Below, piece by piece: positions 1 through 7,046 of a stretch of 23,079 nt of DNA. Every line of letters begins with the position of its first letter. Positions within the stretch are counted from its first letter, which is position 1. Source of the stretch: Ruminococcus sp. UBA3767 (GTDB lineage Bacteria; Bacillota; Clostridia; Oscillospirales; Ruminococcaceae); assembly GCA_002371625.1 (NCBI GenBank), contig DFFV01000097.1, positions 1-23,079 on the forward strand, read 5' to 3'. The translations under genes and the position numbers were made by a program. A model generated the notes under the pieces. The model saw nothing but the letters and a program-made list of their open reading frames with translations. It was not told the origin of the DNA and did not search any database.

Positions 1-83
1 TAGCTGACCCTTTCCACCTTCATTTCAGGTCTTGTAAAAAGAGCATAGTCTGCTTGAACAATTATTTTGAAACCATAGCCCAT
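1..83 (-). CDS. cas5c: Cas5 (type I-C, Cas5c/d), N-terminal fragment cut by the window edge
   Basis: Only the first 27 codons are present. The gene begins with ATG at 83-81 and runs off the left edge. The visible protein begins MGYGFKIIVQADYALFTRPE and continues MKVERVS; the stretch ALFTRPEMKVERVSY is a hallmark of the N-terminus of type I-C Cas5. In type I-C this protein is both a Cascade subunit and the endonuclease that cuts pre-crRNA below the repeat stem, leaving an 11-nt 5' handle. A strong ribosome binding site (AGAGAGGTGG on the minus strand, about 91-100) lies about 7 nt before the ATG. It follows cas3 in the usual I-C order (cas3-cas5-cas8-cas7-cas4-cas1-cas2), but a 253-bp gap with its own regulatory content separates them. 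This fragment was read directly from the sequence because it is very short. Confidence 0.88.
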   Translation of the reverse strand, partial: MGYGFKIIVQADYALFTRPEMKVERVS

Positions 84-113
84 TGTTTACCACCTCTCTT
101 TAAATCACAACTT

Positions 114-130
114 ACTTTAATTTTATTAAA
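114..130 (+). promoter_or_regulatory. Candidate Cascade operator: protospacer-like site in the cas5 promoter/leader
   Basis: Positions 114-130 read ACTTTAATTTTATTAAA. The spacer-like part of the neighbouring crRNA-like RNA begins ACTTTTATTTTGTTACA. Fourteen of 17 bases match, with differences at positions 6, 12 and 16. Positions 6 and 12 are flipped out and do not pair in type I crRNA-target duplexes. Beyond position 17 the match breaks down, so only the PAM-proximal part is paired. That pattern suits repression without cleavage. The three bases on the PAM side (111-113) are CTT, not the usual type I-C TTC, which is a real weakness. Confidence 0.6.
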
Positions 131-140
131 GCTTGTATAT

Positions 141-169
141 ATGATAATAGATTGTTACATAAAAATCAA
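141..169 (-). promoter_or_regulatory. Predicted sigma-A promoter of the cas5-led operon
   Basis: On the minus strand, -35 TTGATT (169-164) and -10 TATCAT (146-141) are separated by 17 nt. Transcription would start near 134 and give a leader of about 50 nt before the cas5 ATG at 83. The region at 114-130, just downstream of this -10, is matched by the spacer-like part of the adjacent crRNA-like RNA. A Cascade footprint of about 35 nt from 114 would cover the start site and the -10. Confidence 0.6.
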
Positions 170-221
170 TAGTCTTTTTTCACAAAAATCAGATTGTAAA
201 ATTATTCATATTTGCCAGCAC

Positions 222-250
222 TTGATTTGTTGTGCTGAATATGATATAAT
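222..250 (+). promoter_or_regulatory. Consensus promoter of the crRNA-like RNA
   Basis: On the plus strand, -35 TTGATT (222-227) and a perfect -10 TATAAT (245-250) are 17 nt apart. The predicted start at about 256-258 falls on the first base of the degenerate repeat. The promoter points away from cas5 and toward the 3' end of cas3, and no convincing plus-strand protein gene follows it. Confidence 0.7.
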
Positions 251-255
251 GAATT

Positions 256-338
256 GTCTGCGAAAGCAGTGAGTTGAAATACTTTTATTTTGTTACAAGG
301 TATACTGGGCGGTCATTACACGACCGCCCATCTTGTTT
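256..338 (+). ncRNA. Degenerate single-repeat mini-CRISPR: crRNA-like regulatory RNA (CreR/CreA-like)
   Basis: The unit contains three things. First, a repeat-like block at 256-280: GTC or a close equivalent, a perfect 4-bp stem CTGC/GCAG (258-261, 266-269) closed by a GAAA tetraloop, and the 11-nt tail TGAGTTGAAAT (270-280). That tail differs at only two positions from the TGGATTGAAAT handle common in type I-C repeats. Second, a spacer-like stretch from 281, beginning ACTTTTATTTTGTTACA. Third, a 9-bp hairpin at 306-330. It has its own consensus promoter, and the predicted 5' end coincides with the repeat start. CreR and CreA RNAs are known crRNA mimics that guide Cascade to promoters by partial pairing. 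The spacer part here matches the cas5 promoter region. No second repeat is visible, so 3' processing would rely on the hairpin. The real CRISPR repeat of this strain lies outside the window and could not be compared. Confidence 0.7.
306..338 (+). terminator. Hairpin ending the crRNA-like RNA, also abutting the cas3 3' end
   Basis: A 9-bp stem TGGGCGGTC/GACCGCCCA (306-314, 322-330) has a 7-nt loop. On the plus strand it is followed by the T-rich stretch TCTTGTTTAT; on the minus strand the following bases are not T-rich. It therefore works better as the terminator of the plus-strand small RNA than of cas3, though it sits 6 bp after the cas3 stop and may serve both. Confidence 0.55.
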
Positions 339-2535
339 ATCCAATGTAATCATTTATCCTGTTTATCATCAATCCTGTTTTGCAGCTGTAATCTTCTCTA
401 TCCGCCAGCACATACAAACCTTTGTACCGTTCCTCTAACCTGCCTGTTTCCAGCATAGGCACAAACTCATTGAAATATTTCAGTGCCACTGAATACCTTT
501 GCAGTTTACGCCGAACTATCCTGGGATCATCACAAAAGCTATCAAGAAGCTCATGAGTATCAGAGCAGTTGTCTATAACTACTGCCACCGTATCATCCTT
601 GATGAACTCAAAATGTTCGGCATATTTCCTGAATGCGATCTCGTTCATTCCACCGCCGCAATAGTATTCTGTGTCGGCAATTGAATTCTTATCTATTATG
701 CTTTTCCTGTTATAAAAAAGCCTGTTATAGTATTCTCTGATACATTCAGTCGATGATATATCCTCATATTCACTCAACAGATTTTCCGTTATCTCAGTCC
801 TTAAAGATAGTTCCCCATGTGATTTTTCATCTGTTTTGAAAATAAAAACATCCGCCTTTTCACGCCTTCCTTCACGGTTGCACCGTCCGCCTGACTGCAA
901 AATGCTGTCAAGCCCTGCAAGCTGCCTGAACACTGATTCAAAATCCAGATCAACACCCGCTTCTATAAGCGAGGTAGATACGACTGTCAGTTGAACACCG
1001 TTTTTCAGGTCAGCCCTTATACGTCCTATTGTCGCAGACCTGTCAGCAGGTGTCATGTAAGTAGATAGATGATATTTATTACCGCTCAGAAGTGAAAAGA
1101 TATCTCTTGCAGTCTTACGGCTGTTAACTACTATAAGTGAATTGTTGTACTCCAATGCTTTGCAAACTATGTACTCAATGTCCGTATCTCCCAAGTATGT
1201 ATAATCGCATTTTTTAAAAAATCTGTCATCACCTTTATCCGTAATAAGATTCCTGTAACTGCTGGTTGGCAGATACTCATCAAACAGCTTTGAATGATCG
1301 GGCATAGTTGCCGAAAGTAATATCGCTTTACTTCCAAGATACTTCGTGATATAACCGACGCCTCTTAAACAAGGCTGAAGGAGTTCCATCGGCAGAAGAT
1401 GCACCTCGTCAAAAACTATTACCGACTCCGCCATATTGTGCAGCTTGCGAAGTTTTGAGCCTTTATAATGGTACAGCGATTGAAAAAACTGAACGCTTGT
1501 TGTTATCACAAAAGGTGAATCCCAATTCTCACAGGCAAGCTGTAATTTCTTCTCTGTGCTATATTCTTCACCATTATCATCGTAATAATAATTTGAGTGG
1601 TGCTGCAAAATATCCGCATATTCTCCGAAAAGCCTGCCGAACTCATCAGCAGTCTGTTCGATTATGCTGGTATATGGTATAACGTAAATAATCCTCCTGA
1701 GCCTGCCGTCAGAACGTTTCAACATATCAAGTGCCGTTTTCAGACTGCACAGGGTTTTTCCGCTGCCTGTGGGCATATCAAGCAGATAGATATTATCATC
1801 TGTCGCACTGTTTCTCAAAGACTGTTCAAGGTATCTTCTACGGGCTTTTTGCAGTTCGGTATCTGAATTATCACTAAGTTTTTTAAGTTCATTATCTACA
1901 GAGTTTATTACACCATCTATATCAGCTTTCAATTCTCTGTCGGTCTTAGGCAGAAAAAATCTTTCAGTATCAATATAATCAGCGTCTGTCAGACAAGAGA
2001 ATAAATACCTTGTAAAGAACGCATATCGTTCCACTAATTCACGCATATCATCTTTTGCTATGCCTTCCATCAGCATACTGATAAGTGTATTCGGAGCCGG
2101 TGGTTCTATCTCTACCTCATTTTTATACGCAGAATAATCAGCACTGCCGGAATAAAACTTTGCTCGCTTTAGCCTCCCCTGCAATTCGGGGGAATTTTCA
2201 TCACTGCCACTTGAACCACCGTCCGCAAGCCCTGTATGATGCCCTGCTATGCAGTATTCCAACATTGGGATAATTATTTTCGTCATTCTGTCACAGTTTA
2301 GCTTTTCAAGCTCTATCGCCCCACAGACAGCGTGTTCAAATCGGATATTACTCCCTCTTATGCGTTTTTGAAAATCCTCGGCATACTTTCCGATATCATG
2401 GATCTTTCCGATAAACTCCGCATAAGGTTTAAATGCTTCCACCGCAAACATATACGCAAGCTCAGAAGTATTCTCCATGTGTTGATTTATACTCTGTTCA
2501 CGTCCATCCTCAGTCTTATGAGCTATATTTTCCAT
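337..2535 (-). CDS. cas3: CRISPR-associated nuclease-helicase Cas3 (type I-C)
   Basis: Cas3 is recruited by target-bound Cascade, where it nicks and degrades DNA with its HD domain while its superfamily 2 helicase unwinds it. With the ATG at 2535 the protein has 732 residues, normal for I-C Cas3. The HD domain fills the N-terminus: HD at 46-47 (GKIHDIGK), H68, HH at 99-100 (AGHHTG), and DAD near 184-186 (CLTDADY). Helicase motifs follow: Walker A MPTGSGKT (254-261), DEVH box (376-379), SAT (408-410), and the C-terminal motifs EAGVDLDF and QSGGRCNREGR (about 547-557). The open frame extends upstream to a TTG at 2574, but that codon overlaps the -10 of a consensus promoter. The ATG at 2535 follows a GGTGGTGG ribosome-binding-like stretch, and its sequence MENIAHKTEDGREQS fits Cas3 N-termini. 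All catalytic motifs are intact, so it is probably functional. Confidence 0.93.
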   Translation of the reverse strand: MENIAHKTEDGREQSINQHMENTSELAYMFAVEAFKPYAEFIGKIHDIGKYAEDFQKRIRGSNIRFEHAVCGAIELEKLNCDRMTKIIIPMLEYCIAGHHTGLADGGSSGSDENSPELQGRLKRAKFYSGSADYSAYKNEVEIEPPAPNTLISMLMEGIAKDDMRELVERYAFFTRYLFSCLTDADYIDTERFFLPKTDRELKADIDGVINSVDNELKKLSDNSDTELQKARRRYLEQSLRNSATDDNIYLLDMPTGSGKTLCSLKTALDMLKRSDGRLRRIIYVIPYTSIIEQTADEFGRLFGEYADILQHHSNYYYDDNGEEYSTEKKLQLACENWDSPFVITTSVQFFQSLYHYKGSKLRKLHNMAESVIVFDEVHLLPMELLQPCLRGVGYITKYLGSKAILLSATMPDHSKLFDEYLPTSSYRNLITDKGDDRFFKKCDYTYLGDTDIEYIVCKALEYNNSLIVVNSRKTARDIFSLLSGNKYHLSTYMTPADRSATIGRIRADLKNGVQLTVVSTSLIEAGVDLDFESVFRQLAGLDSILQSGGRCNREGRREKADVFIFKTDEKSHGELSLRTEITENLLSEYEDISSTECIREYYNRLFYNRKSIIDKNSIADTEYYCGGGMNEIAFRKYAEHFEFIKDDTVAVVIDNCSDTHELLDSFCDDPRIVRRKLQRYSVALKYFNEFVPMLETGRLEERYKGLYVLADREDYSCKTGLMINRINDYIG

Positions 2536-2573
2536 CTGTTGCCACCACCCACCAACGCTATTGATTTCATACA

Positions 2574-2602
2574 ATTATAGCACCGTTTGTCTAATTTGTC
2601 AA
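2574..2602 (-). promoter_or_regulatory. cas3 promoter, perfect consensus
   Basis: On the minus strand, -35 TTGACA (2602-2597) and -10 TATAAT (2579-2574) are 17 nt apart, a perfect sigma-A promoter. The start near 2567 gives a leader of about 30 nt before the ATG at 2535 and rules out the upstream TTG as start. cas3 is therefore transcribed independently of whatever regulates the cas5 promoter. Confidence 0.85.
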
Positions 2603-2845
2603 TACAGCACATTTATGTCCACTTTTGTAACATAAAAATTGTGCAATATCACAAAGTTTAATTATCTTATTACATTGAAGTAAAACGTGCACCACTTAAA
2701 TGGCACGGCTGATCCTATGCTCCCTGATCTTCAGACGTTTTATAATTCTTACGCTTGTTCCTATTACCATTTACTATTATAGCACACACGAAAAGATTTG
2801 AGGGGAATTTTTTTGGACAGTTGAAAAAATGCGCACATTCACAAC
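2603..2845. other. AT-rich intergenic stretch without a recognisable gene
   Basis: Between the cas3 promoter and the terminator-like hairpin of the next gene I see no coding sequence with a ribosome binding site. A TATAAT-like hexamer on the minus strand (2781-2776) has no matching -35. A 68-codon minus-strand frame overlapping the end of the neighbouring gene has no start signals. Confidence 0.5.
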
Positions 2846-2877
2846 AAAGCTCCCCTGCTTTTTTGCAAGGGAGCTTT
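2846..2877 (-). terminator. Terminator-like hairpin after the Big_2/CWB2 protein gene
   Basis: A 9-bp stem AAAGCTCCC/GGGAGCTTT (2846-2854, 2869-2877) encloses a T-rich loop just downstream of the stop at 2884. The run of T after the stem is weak. A near-identical hairpin sits after the EamA gene at 7010-7040. Confidence 0.6.
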
Positions 2878-2883
2878 TGAGTA

Positions 2884-5800
2884 TCAGTAAGAATTCTTAG
2901 CGATTTCCGCAGCGTACGCATCGGAAACTGCGCCTGTGCCGCCGAAAACTGTGATCTTATTCGGTTTTTTAGCTTTAAGGTATTTCAGCTGCGCAGCATT
3001 CAGATCCGGCTTTGCAGCCTTGCTGTTTATAAGGAACAGCGGAGCTTTATTTTTTGCTGCATAAACTCCGCCTGCGAGTGCATCGGGGAAATCCATTCCC
3101 GTTGCAGCGCAGATCATATCGCCCGTAAGAACGCTTGCGAACTTTTGATTGACCGCTGTGCAGGTAGCAAACCTGTCAGCGCCAAAAATGCGTACTGCGG
3201 ATTTTATTCCCAGTGCATTTGCTGCTTTGTTCATCATATCGTCCGAGATAACACCGTCTCCGCCGATCACATAAGCGTTTTTAACGCATTTTTTAGCCTT
3301 GAGCTCTTCAAGGTATGCTTTGGTGTCGCTGTCAAGCTCGCCATTTGTAGTAAGGTAGATTATCGGCGCTCCCTTAACGGCTGCAACGGTGCTTACCGAA
3401 AGCGCATCTGCGTAATTAAGACCGTATACGAAGAACACCTCGGTCGGCTTAGCTTTAAGCTGCTTTGCTATCGCAGTTGCTGTGCCAAAACGTGTATTTC
3501 CTGCTATGCGCTCGATGTTTTCTGCTTTTATGCCGTTATTTACAAGCGCAGCTACAACCTCTTTACCGATAGCACCCTCGCCGCCGAGAATTACAACTTT
3601 CTTTGCGCCAAGGCGTTTTATCTCGGCAAGAGTCGACTTGTCGATAGTTTTGGTATCTGTCAGCAATATCGGTGCTTTCAGCTTTTGAGCAAGCGGAACA
3701 CCTGCAAGCGCATCTGCGTAGTTCAAGCCGTAAGCGAGAACGACAGTACCTGTTCCGTCGGGATATGCTTTCTTTGAGATCTGCACAGCAGTATCGTATC
3801 TTCCCGCACCGGAAATGCGGACGAACGAATTTGCATAGCTGCGTGTTTCGGTCTTTTTGCAGACTGAACAGGTGCGGCTTTCGAGCCTTGTGCCCTTTGC
3901 AATATCAAAGCCTGCTCTTGCCCAGCTTCCCCATTTATGTGCAGTGAGCGCAATATCCTGAACGTCCTTCGTCTGAGTTTTGAACGCTGTATTCTTAAAC
4001 ACTGCCGTGTATGTGGTAGTGCCCTTGACTGCGCAGGTCGCAGCAGTTTTTACCTTGCTTGTAACGGTGACCTTTTCGGTCTGGGTATGCGACTTTTCAT
4101 TTTTGCAAACACGTTTTGCAGTGCAGGTCTTCATATCGCCTGACCATGTATAAGTCGGCGAGTTCCACGAATGGCCCTTTGCTTTGATAGTTTCGGTAAC
4201 CGTTTTTCCGCACACGCTGCAGGTCTTTGTGGTGCTTCCGTCTGTCGTGCAGGTCGCTGCAACGGACGATTTTACAACATAGTTGTGAGTATGCAGGTCT
4301 GTTACCTCAAACGGCTGTACAGCATAGAATTTAGGTGCGCCCGAGGCAGTAGCATACCACCTGATGCAGCCGTCTGAACACATTATCGGCTGGCAGTCGG
4401 AAAGCCTTGCTTTAAGGCTGCCCACAGCAGAGCACTTATTTCCCATACCGTCAACGAGCTGCATTTTCACGGTATATTTATTGGAAGCATCCTTTTCCTC
4501 CCACATCACTGCAAACAGATAATCTGATACTTTTACAATATGCGGTGTGCCTGCACGCACATTTGAAGATGCAGTAAACCCGGTCAGCTTTACCTGGCTT
4601 GTTTTATTGAACAGTTTATCCGTAACGCTCAGGTAAACATCTCTCACGGCAGATGAGGTATTCAGGTCCTTGACATAGCCGATCAGGCAGCTCTCCTTTG
4701 AAAGCTCAGCGCCGCCCAGAGCTATGCCTGTATAGTTTGATGTGCCGTTGGTTTCAAGCGGGACAGTGACCGCAACATTTGTAAGGCTGTCGCCGTTTTT
4801 CATTCGTGTGATAGTAATTCCCTGCGTTGAAAGCGGACGGTTGTTCATATACATCTTGCTGCCTTCTGCGTGGTCAACACGGTATACATACTTGCCGTCA
4901 TTCAGAACGAACTGGTCAAACGAATGGCTGACATAACCCGATGTGAGATTATCGACGCTGTACTGAGAATCGGTAATTTTCATTGTTGCCTTATCAAGAA
5001 TATAGGTCATGTTCGCCTGGTGATTCAGCCCGTCGCTGTCGGCGTACATTGTGTGACAGGTGTGGATATATATCTTTCCGCCGATCTCGGTAAATCTGCA
5101 CGAGCCTGCATCAAACGGAGTAAATGTATTTGCGCCCTTTACGCTGACATGGTCTTTCTTTTTCCAGTCCTTTGTATAGCGTGTTACTCTCAGCACCTCG
5201 GCAGAATCGCTGTATGAAGCATTTTTCTGCCCCGTGACAACGTAGTTGTAATCGGTGCTGAAATACACACCTCCGAAAAGCGAAAGCTCGGGAGTGACAG
5301 TGTAGCTTTTGAGAAGTGAGGCTGCACCTGCCGAATATTTTTCAGCGATAATTTTACCGCCGATATACTCGGCACGCCATATATTCTTCGAGGAGTCCTC
5401 GCAGATATAGGAATTATTCACCTTTGACCACACGGTATAGTCATTGCGTGAAGCGTTTGTGCTTGAAGCGCCCTTGGAGTCTACCTCGGTCACGGGCGAA
5501 ACAAGTGCGCTGTTATCGGTAACGGTGAGCTTTTTAGTCGCTTTCAGCCCTGTGCTTGTGGAAACGGTGATAGTTACCGTTCCCTTGCCTGTTGCGTAGA
5601 GCTTTCCGTCCTGAGAAACTGTTGCGACCTTTGTATCACTGCTTGACCAGCTAAAGCCCTCATTCAGTCCGCCGTTTGACTTTGGTGTCAGTTTGAGAGT
5701 TTTGCCGACTGCGACAGATGATGCGGACGAGGTTATGCTCAGCGTTGTTGAACGTTTCCAGTTGATAGTTTCAAGATAGTAATCACCGTTATCGTCAAGC

Positions 5801-6894
5801 TCTATCGCAAAGACATTGCTGCCCGCTTTACTAAGGGAAAAGACGTGGTTCTTAGTTGTGTAGGAAACGTTCTGTGCACCTTTTTTATCAAACTCGGTGA
5901 TATTGTTTGCGCCTGTATAGATAATAAATGAATCGCTATCGCTGTTATACAGCGTTCTTATTCCGCAGCTGTAATTATCCTTGCCCGACTTATCGCTTTC
6001 AAGCTCGCTTCTTGCAACGCCTAAAATATAAGGCGCACTTGATGCGGTAAGGTCAAAGGTATTTGAGTCGATGAACCCGACCTTGCTGGACATGAAGCGG
6101 CAGGAATATGCAAGGTACTTTCCGCCGATAAGCTCGCAGCCATTGTTGTGGTCATAAAAGTATTTCTGGAAAAGCGAGTCGATAGCTTTTGAAGTAAAGG
6201 TGAGCTTATTGTTTTTTACGTTTGCTGCAAACACCGAGTTGGTGTCGTGGTCGTAGCCCCAGTAAATGTAGTTGAAGTAGCCCTCAAAATAGAGATTGCC
6301 GCTTGTTTCGTCATATCCTGCAAAGCGGTAGACCCTGTTACTGCCCGTTTCCACCTCGCTGAGCTTAGTTCCCGAGGAATTGAGAAGATATATCTTTGAA
6401 GAATCAGCAAGGAAAATATTACCCTTGGTATCGGCTGCGACTGCATTTGCGCTTATTGCAACATCAAGCGTTTTCAGCAGCTTTTTGCTGTCAAGGTCAA
6501 ACGTGAACACCCTGTAAACATAGCCCTTTGAGCTTTCGTAATGATTACCCAGAAGATACAGCTTGCTGCCGCAGAGGTATGAATTTGTGATACTATCGCT
6601 GCTGCTTTTCTTGAAATCATAGACCTGCGAAACTGCGCCTGCCGATGTGATAAAGAACAGCTTTGAATCGTTGACGGTATAAACGCCGTTGTTTTTATCA
6701 TTGCCGTAAACTGCAAAACCGTAATTGGTTGCGCTGAACGAAGAAAAAGCACTTTTATCCAGCTTGACAGCCGTTGCAGCCTGTGCGGTGATAGATGCAG
6801 GAGCGATATTCGTGAATGCGCCTTGCGGAAGTGCACAGGCACAGCTGAACAGCATAGCCAGCGAAGCCGCTGCTGCGACGAGTTTTTTTCTCAT
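2884..6894 (-). CDS. Secreted cell-wall-bound protein with Big_2 domain, Cys-rich module and three CWB2 repeats
   Basis: This 1336-residue protein is exported and probably held on the wall by its C-terminus. It begins with a signal peptide (MRKKLVAAAASLAMLFSCAC). Residues about 45-380 and 465-860 are rich in short beta-strand patterns, plausibly propeller-like, with no enzyme motif I recognise. A bacterial Ig-like Big_2 domain lies at about 384-460 (SWSSSDTKVATVSQDGKLYA). Residues about 868-1020 form a Cys-rich module (HSWNSPTYTW, paired CxxC such as CSVCGK and CSVCKK) found in many clostridial surface proteins. Three CWB2 repeats end the protein (about 1024, 1128 and 1233 to the end; RISGAGRYDTAVQIS, VILGGEGAIG, VFGGTGAVSD). 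CWB2 repeats are known to bind cell-wall polymers non-covalently in clostridia. The ATG at 6894 follows GGGAGG. The C-terminal half is a paralogue of the CAP protein encoded at 10099-14244. The function of the N-terminal part is unknown. Confidence 0.85.
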   Translation of the reverse strand: MRKKLVAAAASLAMLFSCACALPQGAFTNIAPASITAQAATAVKLDKSAFSSFSATNYGFAVYGNDKNNGVYTVNDSKLFFITSAGAVSQVYDFKKSSSDSITNSYLCGSKLYLLGNHYESSKGYVYRVFTFDLDSKKLLKTLDVAISANAVAADTKGNIFLADSSKIYLLNSSGTKLSEVETGSNRVYRFAGYDETSGNLYFEGYFNYIYWGYDHDTNSVFAANVKNNKLTFTSKAIDSLFQKYFYDHNNGCELIGGKYLAYSCRFMSSKVGFIDSNTFDLTASSAPYILGVARSELESDKSGKDNYSCGIRTLYNSDSDSFIIYTGANNITEFDKKGAQNVSYTTKNHVFSLSKAGSNVFAIELDDNGDYYLETINWKRSTTLSITSSASSVAVGKTLKLTPKSNGGLNEGFSWSSSDTKVATVSQDGKLYATGKGTVTITVSTSTGLKATKKLTVTDNSALVSPVTEVDSKGASSTNASRNDYTVWSKVNNSYICEDSSKNIWRAEYIGGKIIAEKYSAGAASLLKSYTVTPELSLFGGVYFSTDYNYVVTGQKNASYSDSAEVLRVTRYTKDWKKKDHVSVKGANTFTPFDAGSCRFTEIGGKIYIHTCHTMYADSDGLNHQANMTYILDKATMKITDSQYSVDNLTSGYVSHSFDQFVLNDGKYVYRVDHAEGSKMYMNNRPLSTQGITITRMKNGDSLTNVAVTVPLETNGTSNYTGIALGGAELSKESCLIGYVKDLNTSSAVRDVYLSVTDKLFNKTSQVKLTGFTASSNVRAGTPHIVKVSDYLFAVMWEEKDASNKYTVKMQLVDGMGNKCSAVGSLKARLSDCQPIMCSDGCIRWYATASGAPKFYAVQPFEVTDLHTHNYVVKSSVAATCTTDGSTTKTCSVCGKTVTETIKAKGHSWNSPTYTWSGDMKTCTAKRVCKNEKSHTQTEKVTVTSKVKTAATCAVKGTTTYTAVFKNTAFKTQTKDVQDIALTAHKWGSWARAGFDIAKGTRLESRTCSVCKKTETRSYANSFVRISGAGRYDTAVQISKKAYPDGTGTVVLAYGLNYADALAGVPLAQKLKAPILLTDTKTIDKSTLAEIKRLGAKKVVILGGEGAIGKEVVAALVNNGIKAENIERIAGNTRFGTATAIAKQLKAKPTEVFFVYGLNYADALSVSTVAAVKGAPIIYLTTNGELDSDTKAYLEELKAKKCVKNAYVIGGDGVISDDMMNKAANALGIKSAVRIFGADRFATCTAVNQKFASVLTGDMICAATGMDFPDALAGGVYAAKNKAPLFLINSKAAKPDLNAAQLKYLKAKKPNKITVFGGTGAVSDAYAAEIAKNSY

Positions 6895-6929
6895 TATGCG
6901 GACCTCCCATAAATAAATACTTCACATAA

Positions 6930-6938
6930 ATTATACCA
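6930..6938 (-). promoter_or_regulatory. Extended -10 promoter of the Big_2/CWB2 gene
   Basis: On the minus strand, TGGTATAAT (6938-6930) is an extended -10. The hexamer 17 nt upstream, TGGAGC, is a poor -35. The start would be near 6923, about 30 nt before the ATG. Confidence 0.5.
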
Positions 6939-7009
6939 CACAAATACAACTTGCTCCATACCAAAAACGCCGAAATTTCGCTTTTTCATATATATACTTT
7001 GCACAAAGC

Positions 7010-7040
7010 AAAGCTCCCCTGCTTTTTGCAAGGGAGCTTT
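7010..7040 (-). terminator. Terminator-like hairpin after the EamA gene
   Basis: The stem AAAGCTCCC/GGGAGCTTT (7010-7018, 7032-7040) lies directly after the stop of the transporter gene. It repeats the hairpin at 2846-2877 with one T fewer in the loop. There is no clear T run after it. Confidence 0.6.
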
Positions 7041-7046
7041 AAACTA

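Noticed and set aside
54..272. 72-codon plus-strand open frame across the cas5 start and the mini-CRISPR
   Set aside because: It overlaps the true cas5 start on the other strand, has no ribosome binding site, and is AT-rich filler with no recognisable motif.
2621..2628. Second match to the mini-CRISPR seed (ACTTTTGT after TCC) upstream of cas3
   Set aside because: Only 7 of the first 8 bases match, the mismatch is at position 7 (which must pair), pairing stops at 9, and the footprint lies upstream of the cas3 -35. Likely chance.
2715..2921. 68-codon minus-strand frame near the end of the Big_2/CWB2 gene
   Set aside because: It overlaps that gene in another frame and runs through its terminator hairpin, with no ribosome binding site or family resemblance.
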